Assembly: GCA_964369545.1 (NCBI GenBank)
Contig: CAYJFA010000001.1
Coordinates: 124,001 to 188,000, forward strand
Direction of reading: 5' to 3'
DNA: 64,000 nt
DNA from: BNWE01 sp964369545
GTDB lineage: Bacteria > Pseudomonadota > Alphaproteobacteria > UBA3830
Positions within the stretch are counted from its first letter, which is position 1. The number at the start of each line of letters is the position of its first letter. The translations under genes and the position numbers were made by a program. Below are positions 35,304-43,576 of the stretch, piece after piece. The notes under the pieces are model-generated. The model was not told the origin of the DNA. It saw only the letters and a list, made by a program, of their open reading frames with translations, and did no database searches.

Positions 35304-36575
35304 CTACGCGTTTCTTGGTGATCTATCCTTTATAAACAAAGTCAAAATAACTGCTAATATCAATGAACACAATACCGATCTAAAACCAAAACGATAATCT
35401 ATAAGACTATAAATTTTTGCTCCATTTTCGATGGTTCCATCCCACGAAATATCTATGAGATATCCAATAAGCGGCATAAGAATAATTCCGCTTATCATGC
35501 TTCCCATATTTATAAATGCAGAAATCGTCGCACTCATAGATTTTGGGAATAAAAGAGTCCCTAAAGGATATACTAACAGCGCACCGGAAAAGAATCCCAT
35601 CGCAAAAAACATCGCAAACATCCCGTGAAGACTGATATTATCAACAAACAATATTAACCCGAAAGAAATAACACAACACGAAGTTGAAATTAACAGCGTT
35701 TTTTTATAACTATCTAAAACCATTACAAGATAAGAAAAAAACGGACCGCCAAAAGCTAAACCGAAATATATCATATTATTTGCAAGTGAAGATACTGCTG
35801 GATCTGCGTCATACATTTTTTTGATGTAAGATGTCCCCCATAAGTCCGCAAGCGCACTTAATGGAGAATACTGCATCATCGCAACCAACGCCAAAATCCA
35901 TGCCTGAGGAGATGTAACAATCTTTTTCAGTGCGTCGATTAAGGAAATTTCCCCATCATCATCTACCGTAGAATCCGCAGCAGGCGCTTGCTTCTTATCT
36001 ACAGCGACATTCCATACTACAACAGCTAACACATAACCTATAATGGCATGCGTAAGCATAACGCTTTTCCAATCAAAAGTTTTGACAATTAAAGCTACCG
36101 ACGGCCCGAAAATAACCGGCCCCATACATCCCGCCGAAATAGCAAAAGATACCATTAAAGGTCTTCTTTCTGGAGGAAACCAATCGACAACTACTTTAAA
36201 AACAAATAATAAAGAAGCGGCTGATCCAAGCCCTACCAGCATCTGCCCTATAGCAGCGACATAATAGTTAGTAGTAGCAACAAATAGCAATACACCTGTA
36301 GCACAAGTAGCAATCGCTATAGTCGCAATCAGTCTAATACTAAACTTATCTATAACAATTCCAGCTGGAATTTGAGCAGATGTATACAAAAAATAATAAC
36401 AGCTAACAAGAAAACCAACGCCTTGTGCATCTAAAGAAAAATATTTCATATACTCTTCTGTCAATACAGTAGGAAAAGCTGATCTCGCGACAAATTGGTA
36501 CATATAAAATATGACCATAATAAACCACATAAGAAGTGGCGAAATTTTTTTTTCTTGTTCTTGTAACTTTTGCAT
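35304..36575 (-). CDS. Major facilitator superfamily transporter
   Basis: The 423-residue protein has about 12 hydrophobic helices in two halves. It carries an MFS motif-A-like loop (GIVIDKFSIR) after the second helix and a hydrophilic central loop with an acidic insert (AADSTVDDDGEIS, about 205-217). It belongs to the general sugar/organic-acid permease-like MFS proteins frequent in intracellular bacteria. The substrate cannot be predicted. The ATG at 36575 is clear, and the gene stands alone between the porin and a glycosyltransferase, with an AT-rich 80-bp leader. Confidence 0.9.
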   Translation of the reverse strand: MQKLQEQEKKISPLLMWFIMVIFYMYQFVARSAFPTVLTEEYMKYFSLDAQGVGFLVSCYYFLYTSAQIPAGIVIDKFSIRLIATIAIATCATGVLLFVATTNYYVAAIGQMLVGLGSAASLLFVFKVVVDWFPPERRPLMVSFAISAGCMGPVIFGPSVALIVKTFDWKSVMLTHAIIGYVLAVVVWNVAVDKKQAPAADSTVDDDGEISLIDALKKIVTSPQAWILALVAMMQYSPLSALADLWGTSYIKKMYDADPAVSSLANNMIYFGLAFGGPFFSYLVMVLDSYKKTLLISTSCCVISFGLILFVDNISLHGMFAMFFAMGFFSGALLVYPLGTLLFPKSMSATISAFINMGSMISGIILMPLIGYLIDISWDGTIENGAKIYSLIDYRFGFRSVLCSLILAVILTLFIKDRSPRNA

Positions 36576-36658
36576 GATAGAACACTCCGAAACACCGTGA
36601 TCATTGATTCTATATTAAAAAAAGATAAAATACAATAAATAGCCTTATTCGCAGCCAA

Positions 36659-37489
36659 TTATTTTATATGGGAAAAAAGATAGCAATAAAAATTATACAT
36701 AATATGCATCAATGATGTATAAACATTATAAATCGCGTTTCTGATTAGAATACTTAACGATTTTATTTTTTTATAATTCGCTGATTTAATTTGAGAGTCA
36801 CCAAATTTTTGTTCAACAACTCTTGGTTCAATTCCGCAAAATATCAATCTAAATTCCCAAGAATGAGTGTAATAATGATCGAATGGCATTTTAATTGGAT
36901 AAATTTTCTTCAATAATTTATGAGCCGCCACCCTATTAATTATATATGCTCCGGCATGTTTTACATTAGTCATATACAAGGCTAGATATTTTTTTTGAGA
37001 TATATTCGCTATTTTTAGTGGATTTCCATTATGATTTAACTCAAAACCTACAATATCCCAAAGATGCTTTTTCTCTATAACGGAAGTAATAATTTCTGAT
37101 AATTCTTTTGGATCAAATTGTACATCATCTTCGAAAATTACCGCAAATTCATTATCAGAGCTTAAAAAAGACTTTAAAGCTTTTTCATGACTCAATGTGC
37201 AGCCTATAGTTCCAGGCTCAGGAAACATCTTAAAATAATTTTTATAAGATTCTATATCGGCAATATTAGCCAATTCTTTTCCATTCAACGTATTCCCATC
37301 TATCGCAGGAATTCTTTCATATGGAATTCCAAGATCTAAGACTTGAGGAAGAATAAACTGTAACCTTTCGATAGCTCTATCTAAATTTAAAATATATGCC
37401 GTTACTTTTTTTTGAGTAAATTTATTAATTATGTTTTCGTCAAAATTGCACGTATTATTGTAGGAGCTTTTAAATAAGAAAAAACCCAT
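36659..37489 (-). CDS. Glycosyltransferase family 25 (LOS/LPS-type)
   Basis: The 276-residue protein has the GT25 pattern: AYILNLDRAIERLQFI at the start of the domain, IPAIDGNTL, the segment GTIGCTLSHEKAL, the metal-binding FAVIFEDDVQF, and NVKHAGAYIINRVAAHKLL. Such enzymes add galactose or other hexoses to lipo-oligosaccharide cores. There is a short N-terminal extension of about 28 residues before the domain. The ATG overlaps the xthA stop (TAATG), so it is co-translated with a DNA-repair gene, with no functional link apparent. It lies outside the main glycan locus and may act on the LPS core. Confidence 0.9.
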   Translation of the reverse strand: MGFFLFKSSYNNTCNFDENIINKFTQKKVTAYILNLDRAIERLQFILPQVLDLGIPYERIPAIDGNTLNGKELANIADIESYKNYFKMFPEPGTIGCTLSHEKALKSFLSSDNEFAVIFEDDVQFDPKELSEIITSVIEKKHLWDIVGFELNHNGNPLKIANISQKKYLALYMTNVKHAGAYIINRVAAHKLLKKIYPIKMPFDHYYTHSWEFRLIFCGIEPRVVEQKFGDSQIKSANYKKIKSLSILIRNAIYNVYTSLMHIMYNFYCYLFSHIK

Positions 37490-38217
37490 TATATTCTCAA
37501 TTCACAAATAATCGGAGCGTGATCTGATGGCCTTTGCAGAGCGCGTATTGATTTTAAAACTTCTCCATTAACAAAAATATCCTGAGCTTTTTGAGATAAA
37601 TAGAAATGATCTATTCTAAGACCAAGATTTCTTCTGAAGGCTCCATGCCGATAATCCCACCAGGTATACCCTTTGTCTTCCAATGTATCTTTAAATCCTG
37701 CTTTTCTTATTTGAGATATAGCTTCTCTTTCTCTAGGTGAGCATAAAATTCCATCTGCCCCCATATCGCAGGAATCGCTTGGACGAGGAGTAACATTGAA
37801 GTCCCCCCCTGCAATGAAGACTTCATCTTTAAATCGTAAAAATCTTTCTTTTAAATCTTTCAAAAAATCTAATTTATAACAATATTGCTGAGAATCGATA
37901 TACTGTCCATTGGGAACATAAACCGATGTCACATAAACCCCACCTGTAAATGCCTCAATATAACGAGCTTCTTCGCAAAAATCAGTATTCATGTCTTCTA
38001 TGATGTGTTTTGAAAAAATCGCTACTCCATTTCTTCCTTTTTGCCCCTTACATTTCATGTTATACCCGAGATCATCTAAATAATCTAACGGGAATAACGA
38101 GTCTTCAATACGAGTTTCCTGTAAAAGAAAAACATCAGGATTATATTCTTTCGCAACCATAATTAAGTGATCAATTCTTGCCCTAATTGAATTAACATTC
38201 CAAGAAATTATTTTCAT
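37489..38217 (-). CDS. xthA: Exodeoxyribonuclease III (AP endonuclease)
   Basis: The enzyme cleaves at abasic sites and trims 3' ends in base-excision repair. The 242-residue protein has the EEP-family residues in order: MKIISWNVNSIRARI (Asn7), FLLQETRI (metal-binding Glu), the catalytic tyrosine/aspartate region, GGDFNV, GLRIDHFYLS and the C-terminal PSDHAPI (catalytic His). The frame is open to 38277, but the ATG at 38217 begins exactly at the conserved first strand. Its stop overlaps the GT25 start. Confidence 0.96.
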   Translation of the reverse strand: MKIISWNVNSIRARIDHLIMVAKEYNPDVFLLQETRIEDSLFPLDYLDDLGYNMKCKGQKGRNGVAIFSKHIIEDMNTDFCEEARYIEAFTGGVYVTSVYVPNGQYIDSQQYCYKLDFLKDLKERFLRFKDEVFIAGGDFNVTPRPSDSCDMGADGILCSPREREAISQIRKAGFKDTLEDKGYTWWDYRHGAFRRNLGLRIDHFYLSQKAQDIFVNGEVLKSIRALQRPSDHAPIICELRI

Positions 38218-38339
38218 AGCCAAATCCAAAATATAGTCTAATAAAAATACTATGCCATCTCGATTTATATAACACAAAAATATATCATAATAGCGATCGA
38301 AGAACCATTTGATAATAAACTCAAAGGAAACAATAGGAC

Positions 38340-39269
38340 ATGAATAAGTTTAATCAAGAATTATCAGAAGAATCAATTAACAAAGTAAGAAACGAATTTA
38401 AATCCGAGACTGTACGCGCATCTTCTGAAGAATTGGAAAAAATCTTATATCAACCTATTCCTGTTTTAGATCATGGATTCATACGTGTTATCGATTATAT
38501 GGGAACCGATGCTGCAATTGTACAAGCTGCTCGTGTTTCCTACGGAGTTGGAACAAAAAAATCACAAGAAGATCGTGGATTAATAAATTATCTTATGCGA
38601 CACAGTCATACAACTCCATTTGAAATGTGCGAGATAAAACTACATGTCAAACTCCCTATATTTGTAATGCGGCACTGGGTAAGACACCGAACAGCGAACA
38701 TAAATGAATACTCTGCAAGATACTCCATTCTAAGCAACGAATTTTATATTCCTGAAATCAGCCAGCTCGCAAAGCAATCCAACACTAATAAACAAGGGAA
38801 ATCCGATGAAGCAATTGATTTATCAACCGCAAAAAAAATAATCGATATTTTAGAATCATCCTCTAAAGAATCATATGAAAAATATTCACATATACTTGAT
38901 GATTTATCTTTGACGCGAGAACTTGCTCGTACTGTACTCCCTGTAAATATTTACACCGAAATGTATTGGAAAATCGACTTGCATAATCTTTTGCATTTTC
39001 TCAAATTAAGAGCAGATTCGCATGCTCAATATGAAATACGCTGCTATGCGAACGAGATCCTTAATATCGTAAAAAAATGGGTTCCTTTTACTTATGATGC
39101 ATTTGTGAACTACAAGCAAGGATCGGTGTCTGTTTCCAAAAAATGTATAGAATTAAATAAACGATTAATAACAGGAGAAAAAATCACACAAGAAAAAAGC
39201 GGATTAAGTAAAGGCGAATGGCAAGAATTTATAACCGCATTTGAGCTAAATAACATTTTCGAGGATTGA
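38340..39269 (+). CDS. thyX: Flavin-dependent thymidylate synthase
   Basis: ThyX makes dTMP from dUMP with FAD and methylene-tetrahydrofolate. The 309-residue protein contains the diagnostic RHRx7S motif (RHRTANINEYS, Arg115 to Ser125) followed by ARYS. A C-terminal arginine/histidine cluster (LKLRADSHAQYEIR) completes the site. ThyX replaces ThyA in Rickettsiales and many relatives. It is divergent from xthA across a 120-bp AT-rich spacer. A GGA lies near the ATG, but the ribosome-binding site is weak. rpe follows after 4 bp. Confidence 0.97.
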   Translation: MNKFNQELSEESINKVRNEFKSETVRASSEELEKILYQPIPVLDHGFIRVIDYMGTDAAIVQAARVSYGVGTKKSQEDRGLINYLMRHSHTTPFEMCEIKLHVKLPIFVMRHWVRHRTANINEYSARYSILSNEFYIPEISQLAKQSNTNKQGKSDEAIDLSTAKKIIDILESSSKESYEKYSHILDDLSLTRELARTVLPVNIYTEMYWKIDLHNLLHFLKLRADSHAQYEIRCYANEILNIVKKWVPFTYDAFVNYKQGSVSVSKKCIELNKRLITGEKITQEKSGLSKGEWQEFITAFELNNIFED

Positions 39270-39273
39270 TACT

Positions 39274-39918
39274 ATGAATATCAAAATATGTCCATCCATG
39301 TTATCAGCAGACTCAACCAAACTTGGAAAAGAGTTGCATGATATCGAAACCGCAGGAGCTGATTGCATCCATTGGGATATCATGGATGGTAGTTATGTTG
39401 ATGCAATTACCTTTGGATCACATATTGTTACTACACACAGAAAACTGACTTCTATTAGGTTTGATATCCACCTCATGATAGAAAATCCCGATAAACATAT
39501 CGAGAATTTCGTAAAAGCTGGTGCCGATTCCATAATCGTGCATCCGGAAACATGCAAACATCTCCATAAAACATTGCAATCTATAAAATCACATGACATA
39601 AAATCTGGAATCGCATTAAATCCTGCAACAACCGTCAGTAATTTAGAATATTGCGTTGATATTGCTGATATTGTTTTAGTTATGGCGGTAAATCCAGGAA
39701 GTTCAGGGCAGATTTTTATAGAATCACAGTTAGAAAAAATATCGAAATTGAAAAACGTTCTACCAAGTAATATAGAAATTTGTATTGACGGTGGAATAAA
39801 TCTAAAAACAGCGAAAAAATGCATAGAAAATGGAGCAGATAGTCTTGTTACAGGATCTTTTCTGTTTCAAAGTGGAAATTATGCAGAAACGATAAAAAAT
39901 CTTAGACTGATTTCTTAA
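39274..39918 (+). CDS. rpe: Ribulose-phosphate 3-epimerase
   Basis: Rpe interconverts ribulose-5-P and xylulose-5-P in the non-oxidative pentose phosphate route. The 214-residue TIM barrel has the metal-site motifs CIHWDIMDG, FDIHLMI and CIDGGI, and the phosphate-binding segment NPGSSGQIFI, which is slightly different from the common NPGFGGQ. ICPSMLSAD at the N-terminus is typical. It is probably co-transcribed with thyX. Its last 17 bp overlap the convergent PAP2 gene. Confidence 0.95.
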   Translation: MNIKICPSMLSADSTKLGKELHDIETAGADCIHWDIMDGSYVDAITFGSHIVTTHRKLTSIRFDIHLMIENPDKHIENFVKAGADSIIVHPETCKHLHKTLQSIKSHDIKSGIALNPATTVSNLEYCVDIADIVLVMAVNPGSSGQIFIESQLEKISKLKNVLPSNIEICIDGGINLKTAKKCIENGADSLVTGSFLFQSGNYAETIKNLRLIS

Positions 39919-40672
39919 ATGAAATTTTATTGGCCGCAAAAATTGACAAAAATACAGCAATCGGTAATATTAAAAACTTCAAATTCACCACGTATCCATT
40001 CAGGCTTACGATTTTTAAAAACGACCCAAAATAATAGATAGCAAACACAGATAATAACGCGAAAATTAGCGCGGTAATTTTTTGAGCAATGTTTTTAAGT
40101 TTATACTCGCCAAAAAACCATATTCCAATTATCATTCCAATTAATACATAAAAACCTAGCCATACATAAGACTCCAATTTGTGCATTAAAAATAAGGCAC
40201 GTATAATCAAAAGAGAAAATACTAAAGCAAATATTGCAATAAATCTTGTGCTGGTATTTTTTTCCAAATACCTATATATAGCAATTTCTGTGACTGCAAA
40301 TCCAAATGTACCATAAATATCAAACAAGCTATGGTAATTACAATAAACAAGAGAAAAACCGATACCACAAATAAGAGAAGCAAGAAGAAATTTTATTTTC
40401 CAATCGGGTATTTTATACAAAATATATCCATAAAAGATCGTTGACGTATGCATATGACCGCTTGGAAATGCATAGCCATTTCCTAGGTGTGGCAATAAAG
40501 GAACTTTAAACAGATTTTTCAAAAAGGTATTAAAAATCATAATAATACAGAAAAAACAAATCGCATTCGCATATGGCTCTCGTTTATGAAAAATCATTCC
40601 GAAAATAACAATTGGAATAATAATTTCTTCTTTTATGAACATAAGAAAAATATGAGCTGCTGTATCTATCAT
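39902..40672 (-). CDS. PAP2-family membrane phosphatase
   Basis: The 256-residue protein has six or more membrane helices. The phosphatase motifs are FPSGHMHTST (motif 2) and YHSLFDIYGTF (motif 3, His and Asp). The usual KxxxxxxRP motif 1 is present only in reduced form (KNLFKVPLLP). PAP2 proteins dephosphorylate lipid phosphates such as undecaprenyl diphosphate, phosphatidylglycerophosphate or lipid A. The ATG at 40672 overlaps the pepP stop (ATGA); a TTG at 40699 would lie inside pepP. With pepP and the dsbB-like gene it forms one overlapping transcript. Confidence 0.85.
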   Translation of the reverse strand: MIDTAAHIFLMFIKEEIIIPIVIFGMIFHKREPYANAICFFCIIMIFNTFLKNLFKVPLLPHLGNGYAFPSGHMHTSTIFYGYILYKIPDWKIKFLLASLICGIGFSLVYCNYHSLFDIYGTFGFAVTEIAIYRYLEKNTSTRFIAIFALVFSLLIIRALFLMHKLESYVWLGFYVLIGMIIGIWFFGEYKLKNIAQKITALIFALLSVFAIYYFGSFLKIVSLNGYVVNLKFLILPIAVFLSIFAANKISFKKSV

Positions 40673-42321
40673 TGTAAAATCGAATATACTTCTAACCAAT
40701 TAAAAACTTCTTCATTAAGATAATTTTTCAATTCATAAATAGTACGATTGTGATAAGCATTTATCCAGCAAATTTCATCAGAATTTAATAGTTTTTTGTC
40801 CATAAACCTTGAATCAAATGGAACTAAAGAAATTGTTTCAAATGATAAAAAATTACTTTTCTCTTCTTTTTTTACCAGAAGCATATTTTCTAAACGAATA
40901 CCGAAATCGTTTTCTTTATAATAAGCGGGTTCATTTGATAGTATCATCCCTGGATGTAACTGAACAGAATTTGACCTTGAAATAGCAATTGGACCCTCAT
41001 GAACATTCAACAGATATCCGATACCATGTCCTGTAGCATGATCATAGTCACATGAATAACTCCATAAATATTGTCTTGCAAGTGAATCCAACTGTGCCCC
41101 TGTAGACCCGATTGGAACTTTTGCATTTGCAACAGCAATATGCCCTTTTAAAACTAAGGTATAAAACAATTTTTGCTCAGCGGATACTTCATTAAGGCAT
41201 ATTGTACGTGTTATATCAGTAGTTCCATATTTATACTGCCCTCCGGAATCAAGTAACAGTATATTTTTTATCATTTTATTACTATTTATATTCGGAGAAT
41301 AATGAGCCATCGCTGAATTTTCGTCTGCTGCAGCGATGCAAGGAAAACTTTCTCCAATAAATCCATCCTGTAATTTTCGGAAATACAGCATCTGTTCAAC
41401 AGCTTTCAGTTCAACAACAGATGATACAGACACATACGAATATAACCAATGTAAAGAATTGATAATAGCAGCCGAATCTTTTTTTGCAGCGATCTTTATA
41501 TCTCTTATTTCTATGTGATTTTTGATTGATTTTTGCAGAACATATGGATTTCTTATATGAACGAATTTTTCATGTCGCAAATATGATGGTGTTTCTGATT
41601 CATCCAATCCAATTAAATCAAAATTTTTTAAATCACTCAATAATTCACATTCGAATTTTATATTAATATCCGTTTTCGGAATTTCGACGTACAAATCATC
41701 GATATACAATGTCACTAAATGATCTTTTGTAACCACTAAAAAACCGAAAACCACAAGTGAATATTTTGAATAAAAATCCCTTATGTTTAACACCCAGCAA
41801 ATCGTACATGGATCGCAAAATAAATATGCATCTAAATTGTTTTTGTCTATTACATCGTAAATATTACTTAATTTATCCTCAGGGTAATTTCTATCGATAT
41901 GATAAATATGCAGTTGTCTTTTTTGTGCAGTAACTCCAAAAAAACTTTCTAAATCTATGCATTCTAAACAAAATTGAGAAAGACTATTTTTTATCTTTTT
42001 AAAAATACTATGTGTAAAAAATTTTGGATCATATGCTATCTTATTATTTTTTTGTAGTTTTTTCTCTATCCACTTTGTGATCACAGCAATATCAAGGTTT
42101 AAAATTTCAAATTTTGCAACATCAACGGAATTTTTCGCCACGTTGGTATATCTTCCATCAACAAAAATCGCAGAACCATTTTTGGTAACAACAACTGCCC
42201 CACTAGATACATCTATCCCTGTTATCATTTTAAAAATATCTGATGATTTTTCTCTTTCGTTTACTCCAAAGTATTTGCTAGATTTTATATAAATGAGAGC
42301 ATCAAAATTATCTATTTTCAT
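40669..42321 (-). CDS. pepP: Xaa-Pro aminopeptidase (M24B)
   Basis: This metallo-aminopeptidase removes N-terminal residues before proline. The 550-residue protein has two creatinase-like N-terminal domains and the pita-bread catalytic domain. All five metal ligands are recognisable in LLDSGGQY (Asp), GTTDITRT (Asp), GHGIGYLLNVHEGP (His), LSNEPAYY (Glu) and IRLENM (Glu). The three-domain length matches the long AMPP type seen in alphaproteobacteria and eukaryotes. It is cytosolic with no signal. The start overlaps the dsbB-like stop (ATGA), and its stop overlaps the PAP2 start. Confidence 0.95.
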   Translation of the reverse strand: MKIDNFDALIYIKSSKYFGVNEREKSSDIFKMITGIDVSSGAVVVTKNGSAIFVDGRYTNVAKNSVDVAKFEILNLDIAVITKWIEKKLQKNNKIAYDPKFFTHSIFKKIKNSLSQFCLECIDLESFFGVTAQKRQLHIYHIDRNYPEDKLSNIYDVIDKNNLDAYLFCDPCTICWVLNIRDFYSKYSLVVFGFLVVTKDHLVTLYIDDLYVEIPKTDINIKFECELLSDLKNFDLIGLDESETPSYLRHEKFVHIRNPYVLQKSIKNHIEIRDIKIAAKKDSAAIINSLHWLYSYVSVSSVVELKAVEQMLYFRKLQDGFIGESFPCIAAADENSAMAHYSPNINSNKMIKNILLLDSGGQYKYGTTDITRTICLNEVSAEQKLFYTLVLKGHIAVANAKVPIGSTGAQLDSLARQYLWSYSCDYDHATGHGIGYLLNVHEGPIAISRSNSVQLHPGMILSNEPAYYKENDFGIRLENMLLVKKEEKSNFLSFETISLVPFDSRFMDKKLLNSDEICWINAYHNRTIYELKNYLNEEVFNWLEVYSILQ

Positions 42322-42836
42322 GAATTCCTATGATCTTGTGAGTGGTAATTTTTACTTTTAAAACAAAAGGATAAATATATAAATAAGAAAACAAACATAA
42401 CAAATGTAAAAGCGCTAGTTGGAATACCCAAAAAACTTGGTGCAATATTCGCACATGAAGCAGCTTCGTTTGCTTTAACAATAGCATTTATTTCTTCTAA
42501 ACTTGCATTAATAGGAAACGCCTTTCTAAATAAATCTGGCTCTGGGAAAATCTTATATTGTATTAATAAATGATATCCAGAAAAACCGATGCCCCAAAAT
42601 AGAGAAATACATGAGAAATCTATAAATCTCATATGTGTTTTTTCTCTTGTTAAAAACGCAATCGTAACACATGCTATGCAAACAGCTGTGCAATAACGTT
42701 GTGCAAGGCATAAATGACTCGGAATAAATTTCAAATGATATTCAAAAATAAGTGATGCAATAAATGATATATATAAAAAAAATAAAGTTAATGGCAACCC
42801 AATATGGCGCTTAGATAATTTTTCGAAAACACCCAT
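42318..42836 (-). CDS. dsbB: DsbB-like inner-membrane protein lacking two of four redox cysteines
   Basis: DsbB re-oxidises DsbA by passing electrons to quinone. The 172-residue protein has four membrane helices, the LCLAQRY motif (family LCxxQR), the histidine segment GYHLLIQYKIF and the C-terminal FLGIP, so the family is clear. But the usual PCxLC pair reads PSHLC, so the first cysteine (E. coli Cys41) is Ser40 while the second is kept as Cys43. In the second periplasmic loop only the later cysteine remains (Cys128, E. coli Cys130); a partner for E. coli Cys104 is absent. AAAGGA precedes the ATG. It may be inactive as a classical DsbB or use another route. Confidence 0.82.
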   Translation of the reverse strand: MGVFEKLSKRHIGLPLTLFFLYISFIASLIFEYHLKFIPSHLCLAQRYCTAVCIACVTIAFLTREKTHMRFIDFSCISLFWGIGFSGYHLLIQYKIFPEPDLFRKAFPINASLEEINAIVKANEAASCANIAPSFLGIPTSAFTFVMFVFLFIYLSFCFKSKNYHSQDHRNS

Positions 42837-42980
42837 TCGACATCCTTTCTTATAGAACTAGAAAAGCAAGATGTTTTCGAAAAAGCTAGAAGAATTTATT
42901 TCAAGTATCGTACCATATAGATACGTGAAAATACGAAAAATGAATTCGACAAAGCCAATTGCGAAAAAGTCTTAATTTTC

Positions 42981-43562
42981 TCACAATACTAACTTTACTA
43001 ATAAAAACCCCACAATAACACTAATAACAATCAAAAATAATGTAATTTTTTTGTTCTTTTCAATAAAAATTAAAAATTGTTCGCCAAAAATCTTGCAAAT
43101 AATAGAGAGAAATATAAATCTCATACTTCTAGTAATCAATGACGCAACAGCAAATGTGAAAATATTGATTTTTGCAAAACCGCTGGCAATTGTTACTATT
43201 TTATAAGGAATCGGTGTTAGTCCCTTCGCGCAAATTATCCAAAATGCCCATTCATTTAATGTATCTACCATTCCTTCAAACTTTTGCATCTGGCCATAAA
43301 AAACAAGAATTTTTGATCCTATTAATTCAAAAAAAGTATATCCTATATAGTAACCAAGAAAACCGCCAAAAACAGAAGCGATTGTACACATTCCTGCGTA
43401 GTACATTGTTTTATCTCTATTTTTAGCAACGATTATAGCCAAGATAGGGTCTGGAGGAAGTGGGAAGAATGAACTTTCAATAAAAGAAATAAACATCAAT
43501 ACAGAAACAGCGTTTTTGCTTTCCGCCTGCTTAATCATCCAATCATATAATTTTTCTACCAT
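42981..43562 (-). CDS. DedA/YqaA-family membrane protein
   Basis: The 193-residue protein is a small DedA (SNARE-associated/VTT) family member. It has the re-entrant loop segment ESSFFPLPPDPILAI, the glycine-rich FGGFLGYYIGY, and the conserved KGLTPIPYKIVTIASG. DedA proteins act in membrane lipid flipping, including recycling of undecaprenyl phosphate. The length and motif spacing fit the alphaproteobacterial YqaA subgroup. The ATG at 43562 lies 14 bp after dnaE; a TTG at 43574 is also in frame. It is the last gene of the proS-lol-dnaE run. Confidence 0.88.
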   Translation of the reverse strand: MVEKLYDWMIKQAESKNAVSVLMFISFIESSFFPLPPDPILAIIVAKNRDKTMYYAGMCTIASVFGGFLGYYIGYTFFELIGSKILVFYGQMQKFEGMVDTLNEWAFWIICAKGLTPIPYKIVTIASGFAKINIFTFAVASLITRSMRFIFLSIICKIFGEQFLIFIEKNKKITLFLIVISVIVGFLLVKLVL

Positions 43563-43576
43563 ATTAAAAACCAAAC

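Noticed and set aside
40673..40699. Upstream TTG start for the PAP2 gene
   Set aside because: The ATG at 40672 overlaps the pepP stop in the ATGA form used by the neighbouring genes.
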